15,517 nt of DNA from Actinomycetota bacterium (GTDB lineage Bacteria; Actinomycetota; Thermoleophilia; Solirubrobacterales; Solirubrobacteraceae), in assembly GCA_005883905.1 (NCBI GenBank), contig VAYD01000053.1, positions 1 through 15,517 of the forward strand, written 5' to 3'. Every line of letters begins with the position of its first letter. Position 1 is the stretch's first letter. A program made the position numbers and the translations under genes. Below are positions 5,782 to 13,093 of this stretch, one piece after another. The notes under the pieces are model-generated. The model saw only the letters and a list, made by a program, of their open reading frames with translations. It had not been told where the DNA came from and made no database searches.

Positions 5782-6534
5782 ATGTCCGACCACCGGCCCT
5801 CGCTGACCTACTCGTCGTACCTCGGGCTCGAGGAGCTCCTGGGCGCGCAGCGCCCGCGCTCAGAGGAGCACGACGAGCTCCTGTTCATCGTCATTCACCA
5901 GGTCTACGAGCTGTGGTTCAAGCAGCTCCTGCACGAGGGCGCGCATTTGCAGGGAAGGCTGGAGGACGGCGACACGCCGCACGCGCTCCACACGCTCAAG
6001 CGGATCCTCACGATCCTCAAGACGATCGTCGCGCAGATCGACGTGCTCGAGACGATGACGCCGCGCCAGTTCCTCTCGTTCCGCGACCGGCTCGACGCGG
6101 CCAGCGGCTTCCAGTCCGCGCAGTTCCGCGAACTCGAGGCGCTGATGGGGCGCCGCGAACCGGGCGTGCTGCGCAGCTACGAGCCCGGCTCGGCTGAGCA
6201 CAGCCGGATCGCCGCGGCGATGGAGCGCCCGTCGCTGTTCGACTCCTTCGTGCGCTATCTCGCCCTGCAGGGCTACGCGGTGCCGCCGTTGGAGAACGTC
6301 CAGGCCGCGATCCTCGCGGCCTATCGCGACGACGGCCAGCCGGCCCAGGTGTGCGAGCGGATGATCGACCTCGACGAGGGGATGATGGAGTGGCGCTACC
6401 GCCACGTGCAGATGGTGCGGCGCACGATCGGGGACAAGCGCGGCACCGGCGGCTCGAGCGGTGCGGGCTACCTCGCCGGGACGCTGCTGCAGCCGGCGTT
6501 CCCGGACCTGTGGTCGGTGCGGACCGAGCTGTGA
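5782..6534 (+). CDS. kynA: Tryptophan 2,3-dioxygenase
   Basis: This heme enzyme opens L-tryptophan to N-formylkynurenine, the first step of the kynurenine pathway. At 250 residues it is near-complete for a bacterial TDO (about 260-300). Visible motifs are LTYSSYLGLEELL; IHQVYELWFKQLLHE with catalytic-pocket H39; FLSFRDRL with carboxylate-binding R101, followed by SGFQSAQFRELE; WRYRHVQMVRR with proximal heme ligand H208; and the GTGGSSG loop (221-227) that closes on substrate. The H39-R101 spacing of 62 equals that of the Xanthomonas enzyme (H55, R117). The start is placed at MSDHRPSLTY; an ATG at 5767 would add MYRRR, which is not family-like, and neither has a good Shine-Dalgarno. The stop TGA overlaps the next GTG (GTGA), so it is coupled to the PLP enzyme below. 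Confidence 0.95.
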   Translation: MSDHRPSLTYSSYLGLEELLGAQRPRSEEHDELLFIVIHQVYELWFKQLLHEGAHLQGRLEDGDTPHALHTLKRILTILKTIVAQIDVLETMTPRQFLSFRDRLDAASGFQSAQFRELEALMGRREPGVLRSYEPGSAEHSRIAAAMERPSLFDSFVRYLALQGYAVPPLENVQAAILAAYRDDGQPAQVCERMIDLDEGMMEWRYRHVQMVRRTIGDKRGTGGSSGAGYLAGTLLQPAFPDLWSVRTEL

Positions 6535-7682
6535 GCGCCAACCCGCTCGCCGCGCACTACACGCGCTTTCGCGTTGCCGAGCGGCTGCTGCTCACCGGCC
6601 ACTCGCACCAGGCCTGGCCCGACGTCGCGTTCGAGGGCCAGGTGGAGGCGTTCGAGGACGCGGCGCGCCACGTCGACGAGAAGTGGGAGCGTGCGTTCGC
6701 GAAGGCCGAGCGGGTCCGCGACGGCTTCCGTGCCCTGCTCGGCGAGCCGCGTGCCGAGATCGCGCTCGGCGGCTCGACCCACGACCTGCTGTTGCGCTTC
6801 CTCTCGGCGCTCGACCTGCGCGGCCGTCCGCGACTGGTCAGCACCGACGGCGAGTTCCACACGTTGCGCCGTCAGCTCGGCCGCCTCGCCGAGGCCGGCC
6901 TCGACGTGGCACGACTTCCGGCGCGTCCCGTCGAGACGCTCGCCGAGCGGCTCGCGGTTGAGACCGACGACAGCACCGCCGCGGTGCTGGTGTCGGCGGT
7001 GCTCTTCGAGGACGCGCGGATCGTCCCGGAGCTCGACGGACTGGCCGAGGTGTGCGCCGCGCGCGGCGCCGAGCTCGTCGTCGACGCCTACCACGCGCTC
7101 GGCGCGCTGCCCTTCCGCGCGCCGCCGACGGCGTGGGTGGTCGGCGGCGGCTACAAGTACTTGCAGCTCGGCGAGGGCAACTGCTTCCTGCGGGTGCCCG
7201 ATCACGGACAGGACCGGCGACCGGCGATCACCGGCTGGTACGCGGAGTTCGGCGAGCTCGCCGCTGCCCCACGCCCGGGCCAGGTCGCCTACCCGCGCGG
7301 CGCCGCCGCCTTCGCGGGCTCGACGTACGACCCGACGAGCCACTACCGCGCGGCGCGCGTGTTCGACTTCTTCGCCGAGCAGGGGCTGACGCCCGACGTC
7401 CTACGCGCCTCTTACCAGCGGCAGCTCGGCCTGCTGGCCGGCGCCTTCGACGCGCTCGGTCTCGACGACGAGCTCGTCACGCGCGACCGCGAGACGCCGC
7501 TCGACCGCTTCGGGGCGTTCCTCGCCCTGCGCTCGCCGCGCGCCGGCGAATTGCAGCGCGGGTTGGCCGAGCGGGGCGTGCTGACCGACGCGCGCGGATC
7601 GTTCCTGCGGCTCGGCCCGGCGCCCTACCTTTCGGACGCGCAGTTGACGGAGGCTGTGGACGCGCTCGGTAGGCTGGACTGA
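6531..7682 (+). CDS. Kynureninase-like PLP enzyme (class V aminotransferase fold)
   Basis: This 383-residue fold-type I PLP enzyme likely cleaves kynurenine to anthranilate and alanine. PLP contacts are visible: GSTHDLLLRFLSAL for the phosphate, ELVVDAYHALGALPF with D185 and H188, and the Schiff-base lysine K209 in VVGGGYKYLQLGEGNCFL, which parallels the SYKYLNGGPG of kynureninases. GSTYDPTSHYRAARVFDFF is a later conserved segment. The N-terminus (TRFRVAERLLLTGHSHQAWP) replaces the usual kynureninase FxGNSLG motif, so it belongs to a divergent branch and substrate choice is inferred mainly from linkage to TDO. GTG 6531 is the start because it overlaps the kynA stop and begins just before the domain. 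No arylformamidase is in the window, so the intermediate step must be encoded elsewhere or occur non-enzymatically. Confidence 0.82.
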   Translation: MSANPLAAHYTRFRVAERLLLTGHSHQAWPDVAFEGQVEAFEDAARHVDEKWERAFAKAERVRDGFRALLGEPRAEIALGGSTHDLLLRFLSALDLRGRPRLVSTDGEFHTLRRQLGRLAEAGLDVARLPARPVETLAERLAVETDDSTAAVLVSAVLFEDARIVPELDGLAEVCAARGAELVVDAYHALGALPFRAPPTAWVVGGGYKYLQLGEGNCFLRVPDHGQDRRPAITGWYAEFGELAAAPRPGQVAYPRGAAAFAGSTYDPTSHYRAARVFDFFAEQGLTPDVLRASYQRQLGLLAGAFDALGLDDELVTRDRETPLDRFGAFLALRSPRAGELQRGLAERGVLTDARGSFLRLGPAPYLSDAQLTEAVDALGRLD

Positions 7683-7683
7683 C

Positions 7684-8163
7684 ATGCCGACACGCCAGCT
7701 GCTCGTCTACACGTTCGGGCCCGGTGCGGGTTTCGAGGGGCAGCTGGTCGGCGCGCTCGAACGAATCGAGATCGGCGGCGCGATCCGCGTTCTCGATGCT
7801 CTCTTCGTGACTCGCGAGCCGCAAACGGGTGACCTCAACGCGGTGTCGCTCGAGGGCGGCACCTCCGGTGGCATGATCGGGCGGCTCGTCGATTTCCGCC
7901 TCGACGCCGCCGCGCGCGCCGAGGCGAGCGAGCGGGCGCTCAGCGGCCCGCAGGCCGAGATCGTGCAGGCGGTTGCGCCCATGATCGAGCCGGGCGGCGC
8001 CATCGCCGCAGTGCTCGTCGAACATGCGTGGGCGAACACCCTCGACGAGGCCGTCCGGCGCATGGGCGGCGCGGAGACCGCCAACACGCTCGTCGAGGCG
8101 AGCCGGCTCGTCGACGCCGCGGAGCCCATTCTCAAGGCGGCCGAGCACCCCGCGGCGGGCTGA
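7684..8163 (+). CDS. DUF6325/DUF1269-like protein
   Basis: This 159-residue protein begins with a beta strand (RQLLVYTFGPGAGFEGQLVGAL), then ALERIEIGGAIRVLDALFVTRE, VSLEGGTSGGMIGRLVDFRLD, VAPMIEPGGAIAAVLVEHAWANTLDEAVRRMGG, and a C-terminal helix. This order (strand-helix, GxIRVLDxxFV, then IEPGxxAxxxLxEhxWAxxLxxAVxxxGG) fits the DUF6325/DUF1269 group, ferredoxin-like-fold proteins of unknown function common in actinobacteria and often stress-associated. I assign the family from memory of the motif and with moderate certainty. The ATG is one base past the stop of the PLP enzyme, so it may ride on the kyn transcript, though it has no known link to tryptophan breakdown. Its last 32 bp overlap the convergent GNAT gene. 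Confidence 0.75.
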   Translation: MPTRQLLVYTFGPGAGFEGQLVGALERIEIGGAIRVLDALFVTREPQTGDLNAVSLEGGTSGGMIGRLVDFRLDAAARAEASERALSGPQAEIVQAVAPMIEPGGAIAAVLVEHAWANTLDEAVRRMGGAETANTLVEASRLVDAAEPILKAAEHPAAG

Positions 8164-8599
8164 CCTTGGAGAAGTACACGCGCTGAAAGCCGTGTTCGGT
8201 GTCGCGGCCGGTCTCGCGATAGCCGAGGCGCGGATACAGGCTCAGGTTCTCGGTCATCGCGGCGTTGGTGTAGAGCCGGATCTCTCGCAGGCCCCGCTGT
8301 GCCGCGCGCTGCTCGGCATGAGCGAGGAGCGCGCGGCCGACGCCGCCTCGCTGGAAGGCGGGGTCGACCGCGACGTTCTCGACGAGCAGGTGATCGGCCT
8401 GCGGCACGAGGACGATCAGGCCGACCGGGTTGCCGCCTTCCACGGCGACCTCGACGTGACCGTCGCCGATCTTCGCGACGTAGTCGTCGTCCATCGGCGC
8501 CGGCCGGCGCCCGATGCGCTCGATGTAGCGGCTGTACGCACGCTCGACGATGTCGCGCAGGGCGCCGGCGTCATCCGGGCGGGCGGGACGAATCTGCAC
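8132..8599 (-). CDS. GNAT-family N-acetyltransferase
   Basis: This 155-residue protein spans one GNAT domain: N-terminal IRPARPDDAGALRDIVERAY, then VGLIVLVPQADHLLVENVAVDPAFQRGGVGRALLAHAE, with the acetyl-CoA pyrophosphate loop QRGGVGRA at 83-90. LYTNAAMTENLSLYPRLGYRETGR is the usual C-terminal helix-strand. The substrate is unknown. The start is GTG (8599), since no ATG precedes the domain. It is divergent from the ArsR gene, and the 45 bp between the two starts hold the tandem palindromes at 8624-8656, so the same repressor may control both. Its 3' end overlaps the DUF6325-like gene by 32 bp. Confidence 0.9.
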   Translation of the reverse strand: MQIRPARPDDAGALRDIVERAYSRYIERIGRRPAPMDDDYVAKIGDGHVEVAVEGGNPVGLIVLVPQADHLLVENVAVDPAFQRGGVGRALLAHAEQRAAQRGLREIRLYTNAAMTENLSLYPRLGYRETGRDTEHGFQRVYFSKVSPPRGARPP

Positions 8600-8623
8600 G
8601 CTCGAACGTTCTCAGAGTCAGCC

Positions 8624-8656
8624 GTAAGTGATAACTTACCGTTAGTGCTTGCTTAC
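8624..8656 (+). promoter_or_regulatory. Tandem palindromic operator for ArsR/SRPBCC pair and divergent GNAT
   Basis: GTAAGTGATAACTTAC (8624-8639; perfect 6-bp outer arms) is followed one base later by GTTAGTGCTTGCTTAC (8641-8656). The 17-bp units agree at 13 of 17 positions. The second unit covers the GTG start at 8645. The segment is unusually AT-rich for this DNA, so it probably also carries -10 elements, for example GATAAC at 8630-8635. ArsR binding is inferred from position. Confidence 0.65.
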
Positions 8657-8965
8657 CGAACAGATGGCTGGACGGCGCTCGCCGACCCGACACGGCGCGC
8701 GGTCCTGGCTCGCCTCGCCGAGCGACCGCGGCCGGTCGGCGAGCTTGCTCGCGAGCTGCCCGTGTCCCGCCCGGCGGTGTCGCAGCATCTGCGGGTGCTC
8801 AAGGAGGCGGGCCTCGTGATCGACGAGCCGGTCGGCACGCGGCGCATCTACCGGGTCGATCCGGACGGGCTCGCTGCGCTGCGCACCGAGCTCGAAGGCT
8901 TCTGGACGACCGCCCTTGCGAACTACAAGGCGATCGTCGAATCGACAAAGGAGGAAGACGTATGA
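8645..8965 (+). CDS. ArsR-family HTH transcriptional repressor
   Basis: This 106-residue winged helix reads WTALADPTRRAVLARLAERPRPVGELARELPVSRPAVSQHLRVLKEAGLVIDEPVGTRRIYRVDPDGL. The recognition helix is SRPAVSQHLRVLKEAGL, and the wing is GTRRIYRV. There is no cysteine at all, so it is not a metal-thiolate sensor; it belongs to the ArsR subgroup that pairs with SRPBCC proteins. GTG 8645 is the natural start: upstream codons run into the AT-rich operator, and the domain begins within a few residues. The longer reading frame back to 8024 is a shadow of the GNAT gene. The stop TGA overlaps the SRPBCC ATG. It is a homologue of residues 1-105 of the fused protein at 724-1575. Confidence 0.9.
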   Translation: MLAYRTDGWTALADPTRRAVLARLAERPRPVGELARELPVSRPAVSQHLRVLKEAGLVIDEPVGTRRIYRVDPDGLAALRTELEGFWTTALANYKAIVESTKEEDV

Positions 8966-9459
8966 CGACGCAGGCACAGCAAACCTCGATCCGCACCCAG
9001 ATCGTCGTGGACGCGCCGCAAGACCGCGCGTTCCGCATCTTCATCGGGCGGTTCGACGCGATCAAGCCGCGCGAGCACAACATGCTCCAGGTCGAGATCG
9101 CAGAGTCGGTCTTCGAGCCGCGAGCGGGCGGCCGGGTGTTCGACCGCGGCGTCGACGGCAGCGAGTGTCAGTGGGGGCGCGTGCTCGCCTACGACGAGCC
9201 GGAGCGGATCGTGTTCACCTGGGACATCAGCCCGCACTGGCAGATCGAGGCCGATCTCGAGAGGACCAGCGAGGTCGAGATCCGCTTCGTCCCAGAGACG
9301 CCGCAGCGCACGCGGGTCGAGCTCGAGCATCGCCATCTCGATCGCCACGGCGATGGCTGGGAAGGCCTGCGCGAGGGCGTCGGTGGCGACCAGGGCTGGC
9401 CGCTCTACCTCAGCCGCTACGCGGAGCAGGTCGCGGAGAGCCCGGGTATGGGTCACTAG
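8962..9459 (+). CDS. SRPBCC (AHSA1-like) domain protein
   Basis: This 165-residue single-domain protein has the AHSA1/START layout: IRTQIVVDAPQDRAFRIFIGRFDAIKP, AESVFEPRAGGRVFDRGVDGSECQWGRVLAYDEPERIVFTWDI, SEVEIRFVPETPQRTRVELEHRHL, and a C-terminal helix GWPLYLSRYAEQV. The fold has a deep hydrophobic ligand cavity; the ligand here is unknown. It has a strong Shine-Dalgarno, GGAGG at 8950-8954, and overlaps the ArsR stop by ATGA, so repressor and SRPBCC partner are made together. The stop TAG lies in CTAG 9456-9459, shared with the convergent MarR gene. Confidence 0.92.
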   Translation: MTTQAQQTSIRTQIVVDAPQDRAFRIFIGRFDAIKPREHNMLQVEIAESVFEPRAGGRVFDRGVDGSECQWGRVLAYDEPERIVFTWDISPHWQIEADLERTSEVEIRFVPETPQRTRVELEHRHLDRHGDGWEGLREGVGGDQGWPLYLSRYAEQVAESPGMGH

Positions 9460-9890
9460 CCGGCGAGCGCTCGCTCGGCGATCGCCTGCAATGTGCGGAC
9501 GGTCGTCTCGATGTCCTCCTCGTCGAATTGGCTCAGCAGGCGGTTCCTCGGGATGGCGATGTAGTCGCGCAGGCCGGCGTGGAGCGCTGCGCCCTGGGCG
9601 GTGAGATCGAGGTGCGAATCGCCGTGGATCAGCCCGTCCGCCTCCAAGCGGCTGAGCAGCTCCCGGGTCGACTGCGCGTCCAGCGAACGCGAGCCCTCGA
9701 GCTCGGTGCTCAGGCTCTCACGGGCAATGCCCGGACCGCGCATGGCGATGAGCTGCAGGGCGTACCACGTCTCCGGTTCGGTCCCGCGCTCTGCGAGGTG
9801 GTCACGCAGGACATGTGTGAGCGTCCGCTCCGCAAGCGCCAACGTGTATCCGAACTGCGCAGCGGCCGGTTGGGCGGGTTGGGTGGTCAT
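9456..9890 (-). CDS. MarR-like winged-helix regulator (minus-strand member of pair)
   Basis: This 144-residue protein starts at MTTQPAQPAAAQFGYTLALAE. It has a helical N-terminal dimer region (LAERTLTHVLRDHLAERGTEPETWYALQLIAMRGPGI) and a winged-helix core (LSTELEGSRSLDAQSTRELLSRLEADGLI, then a short wing HGDSHLDLTAQG). C-terminal helices follow (LLSQFDEEDIETTVRTLQAIAERAL). This is the MarR topology, although the wing is short and lacks the common DxR motif. ATG 9890 is chosen because GGAGA (9900-9896) lies at good distance. The in-frame ATG at 9908 is possible; the one at 9983 would run through the operator and is unlikely. It is divergent from the second MarR gene and convergent with SRPBCC, sharing CTAG. 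Confidence 0.82.
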   Translation of the reverse strand: MTTQPAQPAAAQFGYTLALAERTLTHVLRDHLAERGTEPETWYALQLIAMRGPGIARESLSTELEGSRSLDAQSTRELLSRLEADGLIHGDSHLDLTAQGAALHAGLRDYIAIPRNRLLSQFDEEDIETTVRTLQAIAERALAG

Positions 9891-9915
9891 GAAGGTCTCC
9901 GGTTCCATTAGGATC

Positions 9916-9958
9916 GACAGGTGCCTGACGACTGTACCAAAGTCGACAGGCACCTGTC
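9916..9958. promoter_or_regulatory. 43-bp nested inverted repeat, operator of the divergent MarR pair
   Basis: Perfect 12-bp arms GACAGGTGCCTG (9916-9927) and CAGGCACCTGTC (9947-9958) enclose a second perfect inverted repeat CGACT (9929-9933)/AGTCG (9941-9945) around a 7-base centre. One A/A mismatch separates the two levels. Each outer arm is itself a small palindrome, CAGG-N2-CCTG, centred 29 bp apart. It lies between the two regulator starts (9890 and 9964). MarR dimers bind such dyads, so shared auto- or cross-regulation is inferred. Confidence 0.8.
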
Positions 9959-9963
9959 TATCC

Positions 9964-10413
9964 GTGAACGCTGATTTCCCCACTCGCCCGCTGATCGGGC
10001 TGCTGCTACGGCTGCTCTACCAGCACTACAGCCAGGACATCGACGCTGCGCTGCGCGAGGCCGGCTTCGATGACATCCGCCCGCCTCACGCCAACGTGTT
10101 CCCCTTCGTCCCAGCCGAGGGCATCACCGTCTCGCGGCTCGCCGAGCTGGCGCGCGTGCGCAAGCAGACGATGGCCGAGGCCGTCAACGACCTCGAGCGC
10201 CGCGGCTACGTCGAGCGACGCCCGAATCCGAACGACCGTCGTTCCCGGCTCGTCTTTCTCACCGAGCGCGGCGCGTCGATCCGCCCGGTCACGCACGCCG
10301 CCGCCGAGCGAGTGGAGCAGCAGTGGGCGCGGCTCACGAGTCCTCAAGAGCTCGAGGAGTTGCGCGCAGCGCTGCTGCGTCTGCTCGGCGAGCTCAGAGC
10401 GCCCTCCAACTAG
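9964..10413 (+). CDS. MarR-family transcriptional regulator (plus-strand member of pair)
   Basis: This 149-residue classic MarR protein has N-terminal helices PLIGLLLRLLYQHYSQDIDAALREAGFDDIRPPHANVF. The HTH is GITVSRLAELARVRKQTMAEAVNDLERRGYVERR, the wing PNPNDRRSRLVFLTERG carries the conserved DRR (91-93), and long C-terminal helices follow. GTG 9964 is chosen because it is the only start between the operator and the first helix. It has no visible Shine-Dalgarno and lies 5 bp past the palindrome, so translation may be nearly leaderless. No effector can be deduced; MarR proteins usually sense phenolics, oxidants or drugs. Its TAG shares CTAG (10410-10413) with the convergent SDR gene. Confidence 0.92.
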   Translation: MNADFPTRPLIGLLLRLLYQHYSQDIDAALREAGFDDIRPPHANVFPFVPAEGITVSRLAELARVRKQTMAEAVNDLERRGYVERRPNPNDRRSRLVFLTERGASIRPVTHAAAERVEQQWARLTSPQELEELRAALLRLLGELRAPSN

Positions 10414-11495
10414 GCCACCGCGCGCTCGAGTTCCTCGCGCGCCGCGCAGCGACTCAGCGGGCGGCGGCCCCAGCGCGCGCGCTCGGCGTAGTCCATGAGC
10501 ACGTCGAAGTACTCCTCCACGCGGCCCGGCGCGACGCCCGCCGGCGCCAGCACGCCACGGGCGCGGGCGTCGTCGAACCGCGCGGCGACGTCGAAGTACG
10601 GCACGAGGCTGCCGAAGCCCTCCGGCGGCGGTCCGAATCGCGGCACCGGGCGACCGAGCCGCGCGGCGGCCAGCTCGGCCAGGCTGCCCATCGTCGGAGC
10701 GGAGCGCCCGGCGACGAGGTGCAGCGTGCCGGCGACGTCGGTGCGGCGCAGCAGCAGGTGGGCGATCGCGTCGGCCACATAGTCGACCGGGACGATGTCG
10801 ACGATCCCGGCCGGCCGCCCCGGCACGACCTCGATCGAGCGCGACGCGAACGCGCGCAGCGGCGGGTAGATCACGTTGAACGAGGACGTCCAGCCGCTCG
10901 CCCGCTCGCCGACGACGATGCTCGGCCGCACCACGGCGCCGGCGAGCTCGTCGAGCGCGTCGGCGACGGCCAGCTCGGCCTCGAGCTTCGTACGCTCGTA
11001 CGTGTTGCGAAAGCCCTGACCGATGTCGCGCTGCGCCTCGAGGAAGACGCCGGACGTGTCGCCGGCGACGTATGCGGTCGAGACGTGCACGAAGCGCTCG
11101 AGTGCGCCCTCGGCCCGCGCGCGGCGCGCCAGGGCGAGCACCTGCCGGCTGCCGCCGACGTTGATCGCCCGCGCCGCGGCGAGCTCCAGGCCGAACGAAA
11201 CCGACGCCGCGCAGTGCACGATCGCGCCGCAGCTCCGCGCGAGCCGCGCCCACGTTTCCGCGTCGAGGCCGCACGCCGGCTGCGTGAGATCCCCCGCGAC
11301 GGCGCGCACGCGCCCCGCATGGCGGTCGGTCCTCCCGTACAGCGTCTCGAGCGTCCCCGCCACGCGCCGCTGCGCGCTCACGGCGTCGGACGCGCGCACC
11401 AGCGCCAGCACCGGGCGGTCCGTCTCCTCCAAGATGCGGTCGAGGACCTGCATGCCGAGGAAGCCGGTCGCGCCCGTGAGAAGGATCGGGGGCAT
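10410..11495 (-). CDS. Extended SDR, thioester-reductase/fatty acyl-CoA-reductase-like
   Basis: This 361-residue NAD(P)-dependent oxidoreductase begins with the Rossmann motif ILLTGATGFLG (residues 4-14). It has the downstream pattern of NAD_binding_4 proteins: LALVRASD, VRAVAGDLTQPACGLD, CGAIVHCAASVSFGLELAAARAINVGGSRQVL. The active site is RFVHVSTAYVAG with S139/T140, then Y166-x3-K170 (TYERTK). Later segments (VVRPSIVVGE, IVDIVPVDYVADAIAHLLL) also fit. Such domains reduce carboxylic thioesters or act in lipid metabolism. No carrier or adenylation domain is attached, so the substrate is open. ATG 11495 is chosen because it directly precedes the first strand; the frame extends to 11537 without conserved sequence. 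It follows a minus-strand AKR by 116 bp. Confidence 0.87.
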   Translation of the reverse strand: MPPILLTGATGFLGMQVLDRILEETDRPVLALVRASDAVSAQRRVAGTLETLYGRTDRHAGRVRAVAGDLTQPACGLDAETWARLARSCGAIVHCAASVSFGLELAAARAINVGGSRQVLALARRARAEGALERFVHVSTAYVAGDTSGVFLEAQRDIGQGFRNTYERTKLEAELAVADALDELAGAVVRPSIVVGERASGWTSSFNVIYPPLRAFASRSIEVVPGRPAGIVDIVPVDYVADAIAHLLLRRTDVAGTLHLVAGRSAPTMGSLAELAAARLGRPVPRFGPPPEGFGSLVPYFDVAARFDDARARGVLAPAGVAPGRVEEYFDVLMDYAERARWGRRPLSRCAAREELERAVA

Positions 11496-11611
11496 CCGTC
11501 CACGATCGCGTGCCGGCGGCCTTGAGGCAACCGACACAGGGCACAGTTATCGAGAACGTCACAGGTACCGACAGTCGATCGCCTTCCCGGTGCGTTCGCG
11601 CGCGGACGGGC
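11496..11611 (-). promoter_or_regulatory. Intergenic region upstream of the SDR gene, possible weak promoter
   Basis: This 116-bp gap lies between the AKR stop and the SDR start, both on the minus strand. On that strand TGTCGG (11573-11568), an 18-bp spacer and TAACTG (11549-11544) form a weak -35/-10 pair in a locally AT-richer stretch. I see no strong hairpin or operator here. Confidence 0.25.
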
Positions 11612-12610
<999 letters not shown>

Positions 12611-12712
12611 GCGATGGACGGTACCGCCCACCCTGAATCACCCGAACCGGATGATGTCTCCCGGCCCCCCTGTGGCGAGGATCGCAGCCCAATCAACCCG
12701 AAGGAGAACGCC
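12611..12712. promoter_or_regulatory. Divergent intergenic region, AKR / DUF7144-like gene
   Basis: These 102 bp separate divergent starts and should hold both promoters. Apart from AAGGAG (12701-12706), the ribosome site of the plus-strand gene, I find no convincing -35/-10 pair or operator. Confidence 0.3.
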
Positions 12713-13093
12713 ATGAGAGGCGTCGGGCGAGCGATCTTCGCCGCAATCCTCTTGCTGATCGCAGGCACGCTGAACCCGATCTACGGGATCGCAGCTGTCA
12801 GCGACGCGCACTTCTACGTCAACAACACGCACTACGTGTTCTCGAGCCTGCACACCTGGGGATGGGTGACGGTCATCCTCGGCGCGATCCAGCTCATCGC
12901 CGGCTTCTCGCTCCTCGCAGGAGGGACGTTCGGCCGCGTGATCGGCATCGCCGCCGCGACGCTTGGCGCGATCGGCGCCCTGCTGGCCGTCGGCGGGAGC
13001 TCTCCGTGGTGGGCGCTCGGCGTGTTCGCCATCTGCCTGATCGTCATTCACGGCCTGCTCGTGTACGGCGAGCCAATCGAGCAGCGCGCCTGA
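12713..13093 (+). CDS. DUF7144-like four-helix membrane protein
   Basis: This 126-residue protein has four predicted membrane helices (about residues 7-30, 48-68, 74-94 and 98-117). The pattern is ILLLIAGTLNPIYGIAAVSDAHFYVNN, LHTWGWVTVILGAIQLIAGFSLLAGGTFGRVIGI, and SPWWALGVFAICLIVIHGLLVYG. The WGW...G..QL..G and PWWA signatures are typical of the actinobacterial DUF7144 family, whose function is unknown. The start ATG 12713 has AAGGAG 6 nt upstream; the frame extends back to 12614 through non-conserved sequence. Its TGA overlaps a likely CTG start of the following GNAT gene. Confidence 0.87.
   Translation: MRGVGRAIFAAILLLIAGTLNPIYGIAAVSDAHFYVNNTHYVFSSLHTWGWVTVILGAIQLIAGFSLLAGGTFGRVIGIAAATLGAIGALLAVGGSSPWWALGVFAICLIVIHGLLVYGEPIEQRA

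Noticed and set aside
5336-5806. Plus-strand Gly/Ser-rich collagen-like ORF
   Set aside because: The Gly/Ser repeats are the antisense reading of the Pro/Glu codons of the 5509-5721 gene, and the frame runs through the consensus Shine-Dalgarno of the Rho-N gene. The reverse call is not absolutely certain, but stop/SD overlap favours the minus strand.
8661-8670. CAGATGGCTG in the second ArsR gene matching the core of the first operator
   Set aside because: It is only half of the palindrome, lies inside codons for the conserved DGW segment, and has no inverted partner. Probably chance, though cross-talk is not excluded.
9908-9983. Longer N-terminus for the minus-strand MarR gene starting at 9983
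   Set aside because: It would translate through the whole inverted repeat and overlap the divergent gene's start; 9890 has a proper Shine-Dalgarno.
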